Shown here: positions 29,146 through 42,900 of the stretch, piece by piece
Numbering within the stretch: the stretch's first letter is position 1
Layout: every line of letters begins with the position of its first letter
DNA from: Pisaster brevispinus
Taxonomy: Eukaryota > Echinodermata > Asteroidea > Forcipulatida > Asteriidae
Direction of reading: 5' to 3'
Length of the DNA: 64,000 nt
Assembly (NCBI GenBank): GCA_023634235.1
Contig: JAMKCF010000021.1
Location: forward strand, 11,047,764 to 11,111,763
The notes under the pieces: generated by a model
Databases searched by the model: none
Told to the model about the DNA's origin: nothing
The model's input: the letters and a program-made list of their open reading frames with translations, nothing else
Position numbers and translations under genes: made by a program

Positions 29146-30706
29146 TAAACATTATTAGTAAACAATTCGAGTGTCATCTTTTTCCTGGTTGTAGCTCTTA
29201 TTGATTTTAAATAGATTTCAAGATTTCATTGCATTGGCCTTATTTATGCACAAATCTTGCACAAAGTGAATACTTCTATATCACATTCCTACGGGCTATA
29301 AGCAACTAGCAAAACTGGTGACATCAAGAAACTTTCCCCCATCCCAACCGATTGCATTCTGTCCTGATAATAAGCGTCAGGCAAGCACAAGTTAATTTTA
29401 CAGCTGAATTTTGCAAAAGTTTACCCCACGAAGGACTCAACATTTCCAAACTTGTTACGAATCTTTAGATTTGTTTTGGGTAACACAAAGAATGGTCTTT
29501 ACGTAGGCCAACTTCTTTTTTTTCGTTTTACAGATAACGCCAGCATCATACATTGCTGAAAATGGAAGTGTCATTATTTGGTAGGCCTACATCAGAAAAC
29601 TGAGCTGGGTAACTCCCACAGCATTCATATAACACATCTCTATCGACTGAGTCTAATTTGTGACTTATTTGGTATTAATTAGTCAGAAATTATTTTGTTT
29701 ATGTTTAATGAAAAATATCAATCATGTAAAAGCTCCATGAGGCAATCTTATTTGAATCCTAACGTTCATTAAACAATCAAAACACTTCAAGTTAAGGCTG
29801 GTTATACTTGTCTTTTTATAAAGTTACATTTTATTATAAAATGAGATTTCCTTTAAATTCTGTTAAAATTCAAAAACGATTTCAACGAAGATTGACCACC
29901 CTACTGTTTATGTACTATATACAAACAATTGAACCAGTAAAAAGCATAGCCTAGATACAAAACAATTTCCTATCCTATTACCATCCTTGATTTCTTCAAT
30001 AATTTTAACACATTTAAGTACTATATGTATTTGTACTAAATTGTTGATTCAGTTATTTGATTTAATTATCTACTTTTTTCTTTTTATAAATATCTCTTTT
30101 TGTTGATGTTGTTGTTGCTGTTGTCGTTTTCTTCTTGTTGTTCATTTTTGTTGTTCTCGTTGTTGGGTTGGAGGGCACCCGTTGGTTCTATATGTTAAAC
30201 ATACATTATACATAAAACATTGAATTGAAAACAATATAGAGCCATCATTTCCAACAAATGTCCACATTCTTCAACACAATTCTACACATTTTTGAGAAAG
30301 ATTTTCGACAAGATAACCATCCTGCCAGGAGCCTCCTGAAGACGACTATTGTATCACACTACCCGGAACGTCGAGTAACCAACACCTCTACTGAAGAGAT
30401 TTATACCACGGTGCTCCCCAGTAGAAAATCAATAAAATAGGGGGCCTAATCATTCCTAGAAATGTTTCACTTAAATAATCAGGGGTTTTTTTTAACGCAC
30501 AAATTAAGTTAAAGGTCTTTGCACAACTAAACCTATGAAACCTTTGAATACATGAAGGTACGGAGCCCCTAAAGATTCAGGTTTAAAAAAAAATTAAAAC
30601 AAATTTAAGGTGAAAAAAAAAATCACTTCGTTCCCTCGCTTTATCTCAAAATATTACTGAGTCGTTCCCTCTAAATGTAATTTCAATCTGAAAGCACGGT
30701 GATAGG

Positions 30707-30712
30707 TTTATT
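30707..30712 (-). terminator. MGAT5 polyadenylation signal
   Basis: AATAAA on the minus strand lies about 80 bp downstream of the MGAT5 stop codon. It is the first such hexamer after the stop, so a short 3' UTR is implied. Use of the signal is inferred. Confidence 0.55.
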
Positions 30713-30792
30713 CAGTAAAGTAAGTCCACTTTATAAGATGACCTTCGTCATGGGGATATTAATGGTATGTACTCCTTTAAAGGTCGGTCTAA

Positions 30793-30994
30793 TCATAAAC
30801 ATTCCTTGCACAGGGCAACCTGACCCTTGATGTACGTCCGACAGGGGCAGATCCGCTGCAAGTCTTCCCGTTGACCGACGCAGCTAAAGAGTAGATTTTG
30901 CTTCTGTGTTTGGCATGTTTTAAGCCTCGGATTGATTGCTGGAACAAAGACATCCTCAAGTTTCTCAACTTTAGAGCATGTCGTGCCAAATTGC
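30793..30994 (-). CDS. MGAT5: MGAT5 coding exon 15 (C-terminus)
   Basis: The exon encodes QFGTTCSKVEKLEDVFVPAI through LFSCVGQREDLQRICPCRTY and the terminal IKGQVALCKECL before the stop. Its Cys pattern is the strongest single identification in the window. The acceptor is TTTACAG. Confidence 0.95.
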
Positions 30995-33900
30995 CTGTAA
31001 ATAAAAAAATAAAAAAATAAATGCAACATTTTGTTGGGTATTTGGGTTGATTAGAGCTAGCTCGGGAGCTTGGTCAAATATTTTGCCATTTAAATCACGC
31101 ATGCGTGGTCTGTGTTTCACTCGGGGCGCGTCAAGTCGATTGAATCGTCAAGTTATCAATAATTATGGCAACAAGGCGACGACTTGGAGAGCAGTAAAAA
31201 GTATTGGCCCAGTAACAAATTAACTTGCTTAATATGCTATAATAATTTTTGTTGAAATGACTAGCATATTTTATTGGCAAAAACACTTACTTTTCAAGAA
31301 CTTCTTTCGAGTTGATATGAGGAAACCATGATGGCTCACAAATTAAATCTGTTGGGAAAATTATAATAGTAAGGGAACATTAAATTACATGCTGTAAAAC
31401 TATCCAGATTTCGCTGCCAGAAAAAAAGTTAGCAAATGATTACGGAGTAACAGGAGGAAGACAAGCAGATGAGAGCTCTCCAAAACGGGTTCCGGGTTCT
31501 GTAGTCCTGACCCTGACCCAGGTCTAGGTCATTATGACCCGGAATCTGTGTCACAATGACCCAGGAATGGGTCAAAATTCAAGTTAAAATCCCATTTTTA
31601 AAACCAGTTTCTGAGGTCAGTCTGACCCTGAAATCGGTCAGAGCACCTGGGATCCCTGGAACCACGGGACCCGAACTCCGGATCAATTCTGATCTGCAAG
31701 TTTTTCAGAGTGGTCCGCAGCATTCTAGAGCAGAAATGCTAACTGAGCATATCTTGTGTAAAACACATTTTGTAATAATTATTCAATTTATTCATTTATT
31801 ATGCACTTTTTATTTCACTTGTATAATATGATACAAAAAAGCATCAGTTCAAAAGATGTTTTACTAAAGGGTCATGCGGTTAAAAACAATAATACAGAAA
31901 TATATTTAAGAATTAATTGTTTATGCATGTTTTAATTTCAACTGGGATAAGGAACACTAGTTTATTGGTAATCTTTACAAAAATGTGTGATCAGAACTTT
32001 ATCAGCAGTTCTTTCCGACAGGTTTGGTAATCTTTCAGTTATGACTTTACTATAAAACAAATAGTGTTTTAAATGCTGCGGGGGGGGGGGTATATAGCTT
32101 GAATCTCACCCGAGTTGCATGTACATTTTCCCCCACAAGACTCAGAAATCTCTCACTACTGATATCCAACATTATCACACATTATTCATGATGCAACTCT
32201 GACTTCAATATTAAACCTACTTATAATTTAACCAAAATTAAATCCACACAACAATACACTTGAATTCCTGTATATTGGCTCACCATCTTGTACACATCTT
32301 GTCCGGCACGACTGGTTGGGTTTTGCTTCCCTTATGTGCATAGAAGACTTCGGTGGCCATGAATTAGTTTGATTACAGAAGTCCTATAGAGCAAAAGGAA
32401 GTGGCCTTCAGTCATCAATTATAACAAAACTAATTATTGAGCACACGGTGACGCCTATTATTAAGTTGCCTTCAAGACTCTTAAAACTCCCAGGTCAGAA
32501 TTGACCTGGATTTCCGGGTCCCGGGGCCTGACCAATTCCTGGGGTCAGGGAAAAATGGTTGATGGAATTTTATCTTAGACGCTGCGTCAATTTCAGCCAT
32601 TTCTGGGTGATTGGACGAAGATTCCGGATCGCACTGATCCACAAATGGGTCAGGCTCCACGGACTAGGATCCGGGTTAATTCCGACCTTAAAGTGTAGAG
32701 TAAGTGTAAAATCAAGAAGAAGAATCTTTTACACTCTGACTGATTACTCTCACTGATTATAAATTTCATGCAATTACAAATCGTCTTACTGATGAAATAC
32801 GTCCGCCTGAAATACATTTAGGCGAGAAAATGAAAACCTGGAGACCCCACTCCCCAAATTAGAGTCAACCAATTCTTCTCAGAACACAAACCAATTTTCA
32901 TGTTTTCACTCAGTGAACTGTTATTGGGGGTTTCCACTGGAGTGTTTTTTGAAAGTTAAGATTACTTTTTCCAAAAACACCAGAGTGTACTTTCCTTTTT
33001 CTTGGGAGTAAGCGCACATCAGCAATATATGTGGAATTTGCAGCTGTCGCCTGAAATACTTTTGCAGGTAGCTGCGTAATTTGACTTACCTGATTTGATA
33101 TATAACTACTTAATCTCTGCAGCATTCCTTCGCATTGAAACTCAAAGGGCAGATAAGGCTTTGGTGTCTCTGCTTTGCCGATCTCTTCAATAGCTTTACG
33201 AAGTGCAGTTGAGTTCAATACGTCTACGGTCCAGACATGTGGCTTACCAATGTACACTTCTGCGTATGGGTTCTGAGATGTGAGCTGGAGATCACCACGA
33301 TAATGAGAAATTATGGCAAAAGAAACTGAGACGGGGAGATAAGTTCATTGAAAACTAATGGGGCTACCCTGGTTAAATAAGACGACATAAATAAATAAAT
33401 AAATAAACAAATACGAGTGTCAGAAAACAATTGTGGACACTTTGGATCGCTAGGTGGCAGCAGACTTCCATGTAAATTTTCATTGTTTTTACGTAGTATA
33501 TGAAGATGGGATACTCAAAAGCTCATGATACCTGCTAAATCTGCTGCAGTCGACAGCATCTGAAGTTGTTAATGGAACGGAATATGAGAACAGTGTGCGT
33601 AGACCGTTATCATTTTGAAACCATCTTGTTCAAGTCCCCTTTGTGCAACGTTGACAATGTGTACTGAATCAAATTTATGAAACAAAAATACACCAAACTA
33701 TTTGCCCTTTTAGCCTCTCTTTGGTTACAATGATTTAAACGGGAGAAATGTAAAAGATGGATGCACCATGATGAAGGTCTATAGGAACTAGGTCTATGGG
33801 AACACTCATTTAGGTCTAGAAAAAAAAATAGGCGTACTTCTCTTTCAGTTGGTTTTTGGTTGAAAAACTTCGTGTTCAGTTGATTTTTCGGTGGGGAGAA

Positions 33901-36900
33901 TGATGGGTTCAGAAAAAAACATCCGTTTGCGATGGCTTCCAAGGGAGCAGGTCCTTCGTACGGGAATCCTATTCCAATAAATAGCTGAAAGAAATGAGTA
34001 AGTAATTATTAAGTAAGAAATTATAGTTTTTTTTGTAACGATCAAATTAATATAGAGTCCCGGTCAATCTAAGCAAAAATTAATTCAGTTTCATTGATAC
34101 GCGTACAAATTTAGGCATGTCTCCCTATAATGCAGGGTGTCTTTTTAGGTACATTTTGTTTAATTTCGTTTCCGTGCACACATGATTTTTTCCCTTCTCA
34201 ATCATGTTCGTTTCAATCATTCTATTTCATTTATAGACAATCATGACTACATTTTCACCATTCTTCAGTTGAATTCCCACCGTACAGTTGAATGATCTTT
34301 GTGACAAGATGAATTTGAAGTAACAGGGAGACTGCCAACACGGGGTTAGTAGCCTATGTTGGTAGAGCGCCAGCGCGTTAAACCGAAGGTCTTTGGTTCA
34401 AGTCCCGTTCTAGACAATTTGTCTTCATTCAGCCCCAAATTAAACCCCTAATGAATTTGAATGATTCGACAAACGGTTGAATTAGTCTTTTTGTCTGCTG
34501 AATGCTGATGTAACAGAGCATTCATTTTCAAACGATATGGAGTGAGCCTGGAATTTAATTGCATGAAGTTTTGTTGAAACTGGCAGAGAAAACCTGAAAA
34601 ACATAGCCGAGTCATTATAGAGAGGCTCCAAGATCTAATTTAGTTTTGTGATGCACACTCACTTTCCAAGAATCCTCATTTAACCTCACGTTAAATTACT
34701 ACTAAAATAATCATTCACTATTTCAACCTAAGCCTGATCATATATGAGCGGTCGAGATGACTCAAAGATGAGTCAGTGCACTGACGAACAAAAAGGAAAC
34801 ATGCTTTTAATCAACTGCTTCTAATAATTTGGGTTGAATTGAAGGGAGGGATTGTAAGGGCCTGAGAAGGGAAAACAAGAATAATACATCATTTGGGAAA
34901 GTATAAATAACAAAAACAAACTAAGCACAAGTAGTCTAATCGTTGTAAACTTTACCTTAGTCTGCCTGAGTAGTTCTTGTATCTCATCTCCTGTCACCAC
35001 ACCATGGTTGTTTACGTAGGATGGTACCGAATTCACTTCATCTAACTGTTTTTTATCTATGTGAACTGTTGCATGAATCTCAAACGTTTTGTTGATGACG
35101 TCGATAATTTTTCGAGCATTGTAATCCTGTGAGGATATAAAAAAAAGTGTCCAAACTGTTCTAGAGAAAAGTAAGCTGTTTATATCAGGCTGACTTAAAT
35201 TCAACAAATAGTTACTTGAGACAACAAGAGGTGCTTTGCTCCTCGTTTGAACGTTTATCATATTGCCATTAACTATCATCTCATTATAGTCTAAAAACTT
35301 CCGGGTCAGAAATGATGGGTCAGTATGACCCGGAGAATCTGTGTCGAAATGACCCTAGAAATGGGTCAAACTTACACAAAAACCCAGTTGAAATCCCACC
35401 CGTTAACCACTTTCCGGGTCAGCCTTACCCGGAAATCGGTTAGGCCTCCCTGGGACCCGAAATCCGGATCAAATTTGACCTGGGAGTTCTTAGTGTGCTG
35501 ACCTGCAGCCTCAAATAAAACGTCGTTCTAAAGAATGACTTATAAGATACCTTCCACATGTATGATCTCTTGGCGTACACAAGTGCCCTGTTTTTCTTGT
35601 TTGCTGGTTCCATCAGCTCAAAATTGTTGTCATTTTCAACGACAAATCCCATAAAGGAGTTGTCCGGTGAATGCGCTGAAATTTATGAAACGATATAAAT
35701 TGGCATAAACTTTTATGTATAAAGTTTGCGGAGGATTTATTTACCTGATGTGAAAAGATCCTTTGCATGTTTGTAAGTTAAAGCTGTGATTACATTTGAA
35801 TTAAAAACCCTTAAAGTGTGGGCTGGTAACACTAAGTCATGGCAAATGTTACTTATTTCACTGTTTTGGGTCAGATCCTAGAGTTTTGGGGGTTTTTAGT
35901 CGCTGAAATTGTTCTACTCATTAAACTTCATGAACAAAATTGCACAGAAATACAGACCTGCCCAGATGTCTTGCTGACAGCCTGTGCTATAGGTTTTGTG
36001 GTTTCTACCACCCCTTCCCCTGCTAATCAAACCTTTCGGCTTACTGGAGTACCAGTAACGAGTGGAACTTTCCCGCATTAAATTTTGTGTAATATTTGGG
36101 TAACCCCCTCACTTAAAGTTTTTAAATGGTAACTGCTTTCTTATGGCCAAGAGCGAATGTGCCACCAAAAAAATTCTGGAAATGCAAATGTTCGCAGTGT
36201 ACCGAAGAAACAACTCGATAACTATACACGAAGTCTATACGAGTCTAGCAAATAGAGTCTGATGATTTTGCAAGTTGAAGTTAAGATTGGAAAAGAAAAA
36301 ATGAGGCGTCGTTTTTCAAAACCTTTTTTATAGACTCTGTGGCCATGTGGGCAAATCCAAAATACTGCATATTCACTGTGAATATTTTGCCGGTGCGTCT
36401 ACTACCCCTTTTCGAAACTACGGCTTGAGCTTGGGCTCCGGCTGAGGCTCCGTCAGTTATATCGAAAAACGTTTGCTGTCGGTCGGGGCTTCAAACAGGC
36501 GGACGCAGACTGAAGCCAGAGCCAAAATAGCCGAACCCACGCGGTTGCCACGTTGTTCCTCAAGGCTGCTCCAGTGCAAACTATTATGGTGGTGTACTGT
36601 TGGAGTCCTATTTCAAAATCATGTCCTAGCTCTGCTGAAGCAGAAACACTGCTGTATAATTTACTGCTGTACTTATGAGTGGAATACCAGCAACAGATGG
36701 CGTAATGTAACATGACATTTTGGTTGGTATCCTGAAACTCTGGTAAGCATAATCTTGTTGTGCCCAGTTACATTTTGTGCGTAAGCAGCTCTATGAAATT
36801 GGGCCATGATTGAATGGAAATGATGTTTTTCTTTCTTTCACAAAGCACTTATTCCGAACCAAGGAATCACTGTTTCTTGATTCAACGACAGAATTCAAAC

Positions 36901-39900
36901 AAAATCCAACTTACGGAATAAAGTGAAAAACTGCTGAGGGTTGAGCTCCCATCCGCCAAAGCGAGACTTTCGGCCAGTCTTTTTCATGTAGCTATTGATG
37001 TTGAAAGATGGTTCAGTGCCAAAGGTATCTATCACTCGAAACTTGCACCTTTGTTTAAACAAAACCACACACACATACAAAGTCTGCAAAGACTGGGCAA
37101 GTATAATATGAAACCATAACTATTGTTCACTAAAGATTAGTTTATAGAGCTAATTTAATGACTAATTTGAGGTGAGAAAGAAAGCATATATTTCTTAACA
37201 AAGCAAAAACTAAAGCGCATCAGTAGTTGCAACAAGGTCAAATACACAGGCCATTTTGAGATTGCACTATGTTTGATTTTGGGTTAATCTGTCGGTGTCA
37301 ACACCCAAACTAAACGGTGCAATCATCATGTGGTGTTCGCCATCACTCTAATATGCTAATGGCGGTTTGGCTATCTACCCTGATTTTACTGAGCAAGTTT
37401 TTTTGTTTTGTTTTTTGGTTCTGTTGTAAAGTGTTTTCGGGGTGTGTTTGACGGCTTCATAGAGGACAGTAATGTTGGTTACACTGTTTGAAATCCTGTA
37501 CTGTGTGAGCTCCAAATATGGCTGCCTCCATTACAGGTACTGATGAGCAGTATAAACAAACGTGACTGCATGCTACGCTTACGTTCCATCGAAGTGGAGA
37601 CGACATCAGTATAAGGGAAGGTTGTACTATTTTTGCCGATGTACTCTTTCTATATCAGATAAAACCTTACCGTAACTGTGGCCAGGATTTACTGAAGCTC
37701 TTCTTCATGTCAAACAAGCCGTTGATGTCTGTGTAGACCAAGTCATAGGGCCTGACGGGAGCAAGATGATCTGGACACGAGTCGACTCTATTGTCTTTGC
37801 TCATACGAAATCTGTTTCGTACATAATATTGTTGGTAAACCTTTCGTAAATAAATCAGTGTCATTCGTATTGTGAACTCGGATTCTGCGTCAGTTTGACC
37901 CAGTTCTGGGCCATGTTGACAAAGATTCCGGGTCGTACTGACCCCGAAATGAATCAGGCCCCATGGGACCCGGATCAATTCTGACAGGAAGTTTGTAAAG
38001 GGCAGACGCTTTTCTTATATAACTTAGTACACTTGGTCAAAATGACACTACTAACCCACAATTTTACTGGGGGTAGTGCCCCCCCCCCACGGCTCAATGG
38101 GTAATCAATAAAAATTAGTTTCACTCGGATTAAAATAGGGGAAAAAATACCTTCTTAGCTTTCGATCAACTGAGAGAACGATGTTGTGTCCCAGAATGTA
38201 CAATGACGTAATGATGTCGCTCCACTGCACCATCTCACCGAGGGGTCCACCGGTCTTCGTATTTTTAGCGAAGACATCGTTAGTTAGAAAACCCATGTAA
38301 ATGAATACCTAGCACAAACAAATAAGGAAAGAAAATCAATATTTCAGATACTCATCGTTTCACTTGGTCCATTTCCACGGGTCTACTTTCTGTAAGCGGT
38401 GAGGCACTGCACGAGACTTCTATGGGTTTTGCTGTACTGTACTGACTGGAACAGAGTCCACTCTCAACAGATTGCTCGAGTGTAAATTCAGACATTTTCT
38501 ACTATTTTCTTTTTACACGAACACAAATGGTTTTCAAAGCCTCGATGCAAATGATATGGGATTCAAACGAATGAACATTGTACACACAACCGAGAACACA
38601 TTATTCGGAAAAAAATGTCTCGCGAAACTCCCCCCCCCCTATTTTTCTTACCTCCTTCTGTTCTCTGTTGTTTAATTCATTTTTCTTTATTATGTTGTCC
38701 ACTGCTGGCATCCACTTGGTAGCCCACATCCTTTGGATGCGAGTCTTCAACCATACTAGTCGACTCTTCTCAGCATTGTCCAGTATTTCTACTAATCCAT
38801 CTATATTTTTCCTCCATGTTGCCTGCTGTGTCTAACAAAAGGATGTTTCATATGAGCCTCTGAATTTTGAGGAGGTGATTCCAAGTCAACAAACAAATTT
38901 ATTGAAAGGGAATGAAAGTATTTCTAACATTTTTGTGAAACAAAAAACAAAGTCTTCGATCTTGTAAAATTTATATAATACTAGCTGCATATCATTCCTT
39001 ACAGGTCCACACTGACACACCGGGTTGAAGGGAAGCAAATCATGGTCAGTGTAACAAACGCACAATGACCAGGATTCGAACCCACAGTCTGGTAACTGAG
39101 CATCAGGACTGAAAACCGATGCACTAGAAACTCTGCAACAAATCACCACATGGAAGTTAACTAAAGAAGAACAAAGATATTTGGGACGCAAACAGCCTGA
39201 AACTTGAACTTATACCTTCGGCTTAAAATGCTGTCGCCACTTTAGGATCGGGCACCACGTCTCTACTTCACTAAGATAGATAATGATGGAGCATTCTGTG
39301 CCATTCACACCGTACCTCTCGTAGCATGGGTTGGAACTCCACCTCTTTCCCATCCACTGAAAACAAAAGCCCAATCGAAGAAAACACAACAACTTGTTAT
39401 TCAAACAAGTGAGGGCTGGTAAAAAGTTGAGGCAACAACGTTGTGGAAAAACTGGATTTTAATTGGTCTCATTAAAACGTAGAAGTTGTGTCAATGTAAA
39501 TATCACGTATGTAAATTAGTACATCGGGCTTAGTTGTAAAGTACCTTTGATAAGATTTCAAGAAATTTATCAAACATATTTACTTGTGTACTCATTTCTT
39601 CATCTATTTGTCTAAACTATCAACGGATTCGGTGATATATTAAAGGCAGTATTACTAAACATGTTATTTTACTTTCAAAATATTGTTGAAGTGGAAACAT
39701 TTTAATAACAATATACACCCATGACTGCCCAAGTCAAGAAGTTTGTATTTATTTGTAGTACATCATGTATGGTGTACAGTACACAGGTGCAGTGAAGGCA
39801 GGCACCGGCAACGTGCAGTACTGGTAAGTTTGCATTATTGAAATTAATTCATTGATCATGTTGACATTTAAATTATTAATAATTAAATTTTTACATAATT

Positions 39901-42900
39901 AACTGATAGAGCATACAATAATAACATAAGATCGGGCTGACATTGTGGTAACGTTGAGACAATGTTCAGGTTACTGGACAAAGTTACGTTATTGTAGTAT
40001 TCTTTTAAAAACGATTTGATAAAACATGGCAACGTTGTGTATACGTGCAAACAACGTGGTTATTTCGTTGCATCTTACGTTCTAGGGGAGTCGACAAAGT
40101 TTTTTGCTACAATGCTACTTTGTTTACGTTATAACAACCAAACAAATAGCCCAGGAAACGTTGTCATATCGTGTATATTTGCCATAAGGTCACTGGAAAC
40201 GTGTCTTATAAAGCGTGCCAACCGCGGTTGTTATATTACGTCCTTACGTTTGGTTGACGTAAAGAGGAGTCGACAAAATTTCGTTGTTACAGTGTAAATT
40301 TACTAACGTTACTTTCACCAAAGTATGACTTCATTACAACAAAGTGAAAACGTCAAACATTTAGCTGGTATCTAACCCTCTGAAGTGGAGCCAAAGGTTC
40401 TTTGTAGCAGGCTTCCAGATGTCTTGCTGGTAGCCTGTGCTATAGTTCTGAGGTTTCTAACACCCCTCCTCCCTACCAATCAAACTTGTTGGCTGACTGG
40501 AGTGCCAGTAACGAGTGGAATCTTCCCATATTTTTGTAATTCCCTGGGGTAACTCCCTCACTTAAGTCTTCTATCCGAGAAAATCCCCTGGTAAGGGGCA
40601 GGACTGGCTATTTTGAAGACGTACATTCCTTATAGAGTTTTTTTCTCACAAAAATAGCTGCTTTTAAATTTCAACACATGCTTGGTCCGGTCATGTTCTC
40701 AGCGCGCATCTTACACTAATTAATAATAGTGTTTTATGAATATCAATAGATTGGAAACACTAGAATAAAGATGAATTAACCTTAACATGAGTTACGGTGT
40801 ATGGTAATCTTTATGGACTATTTTTTAACTCACCTCAATTTTGCCGTTGCATTTTGGATACTCTCTTAACTCGTCTGGTTGGTATGAGCACGCTGGATCT
40901 AAAACAAATAGTGCAAATAAAATCTGAACATAACACTTGTACGAGAAATGAAAACTATCAAAATCAATAATTTTTCAGTGTATCTGCGATAGAGATAGAA
41001 TAAGATTATACGAAAAAAACGTGGGGACTTAAAAGCAATGACGAACAATAAATACAAACAAAAGTGGAATGAAGTGAAAACCAATTGTAGGAAAGACACC
41101 TGGCCTATCAAAAACAGAAGAAAATGGCCAACAACAACAATACGAACAATACACCCCCAACAAACCAGTTCCACCCTCCCCGACAACCCAACAAACAAAC
41201 TACACAGAGAAGCCGAGAAAGTTCTTTAGTAGTATCAACTCACAAAGTGTCTGTACTTGCAGATACGGTCATTCAAAATGCAAGTGTTTAAATAAAGTAT
41301 TCGCTAGGTCAAACGGTCTCATCCAAGACCGCTTGGATGGGCTAATGAGCTTGTACAAAATCATGTTCAGGGGATGTAGTGATGCGTTATGGGAACGATT
41401 GTACTGCAGTCGGCGTAGTGTGTGTGCGCACAAACACACAAAGTCTTGTTTTGCAGTCGTTGTGTGGACATTCCTTTCAATAGTTCAATAGTTCAATAGT
41501 TTATTTATTAGTCATGTTAAAAAATACATGAGATTCCTTTTCCTGGTGTGAAAAGTATAAATAGAAATATATAAAAATACTTAAAACCACATTATGACAC
41601 AACACTCTAAAAATAACAATACAAAAAAGTATAAAATTATTACAGAAAAACAGCAAGAGAGAAGAGTCAGTAACACATTAAAACCTAAAACAGACATTAG
41701 CAATGCAAAAATACAGACTGCCTTCCTAGATTAAAAACTCTCTTCTGTGATTTATGTTAAACATTCGAATTGCACTGGGTAAAAAAGAAAACTTATGGCG
41801 GTTAGTCCGCAAATGCGATTGCAAGATTCTCCCAGCCCTACTAAAAACAATCTGGGAATGTAATGGGTGGGTTTTATCTGTACAGATCAGGTTTAGTTTT
41901 CCTAATAGAGCTTGATCATAAATACAGTCCATTTCTTGAACACTTATACCAATAACCCTGCTGGCAGCCTTTGTGACTCTGCGAAGCTTCTTTAAGTTGT
42001 TGTTAGTCAGACTATTGAACCAGACACTGCTACAAAAAGTAACAACTGATTGAATGACACTTTGATAGAACAGAAACATGGTATCACTGTCTACCTTAAA
42101 ATATCTTAATTTGCGTAGAAAGTAAAGCCGTTGGTTAGCTTTGTTATAAATTTTTTGTGTGTTAGTATTCCAATTTAGGTTACTGTCAATAAAGGTTCCA
42201 AGGTACTTGTACTCAGTCACAATCTCAACATCTACATTTTTAATCTTGAGAGGCGTGATTGCATTTTTAACTCTCCGGTAATCAAAAATTATCTCTTTTG
42301 TTTTATCAACGTTGAGCACTAGATGGTTGTCGTCACACCACTTTACAAAGCGAGCAACCTCATTCCTATATACATCCTCAGCTTCATTTAAAATCAACCC
42401 CGTCAGTGACGTATCATCTGCATATTTAACAATCGAACATGAAGAATTAAAACACCTAAGATCACTAGTATATAAAGTGAAAAGCAGTGGTGACAGAACA
42501 CAGCCCTGGGGAGCACCAGTATTGGAACAAACTTTGTTTGGAAAGAAATTTGTTACCTTAACCCTCTGTGACCGTTCTGAAAGAAAATCACTTATCCACA
42601 ATAATAAAAAGGGATTAATTCCCATGGTTTTAAGTTTCCTTATCAGGATATGAGGCTGTATAGTGTTAAAAGCTGAAGAAAAATCAATAAAAAGTGTACG
42701 TACATATGACCTTGGTTTGTCCAAGTGTCTATACACTTGATGTAACATCGTAATAACAGCATCTTCTACTCCTCTCTTTGCCTGATAGGCGAACTGCAGA
42801 GGATCAATGAATGGCTTAGTCTGCTCTACAACAATATCTCTAACTATGCGCTCTAAACATTTCATAGCAATAGAGGTGAGTGCCACTGGCCGGTAGTCAT

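Noticed and set aside
36453..36715. Overlapping plus and minus ORFs of 80-86 residues
   Set aside because: No domain, no splice context, and they overlap a fragment of the GGGCC MITE family.
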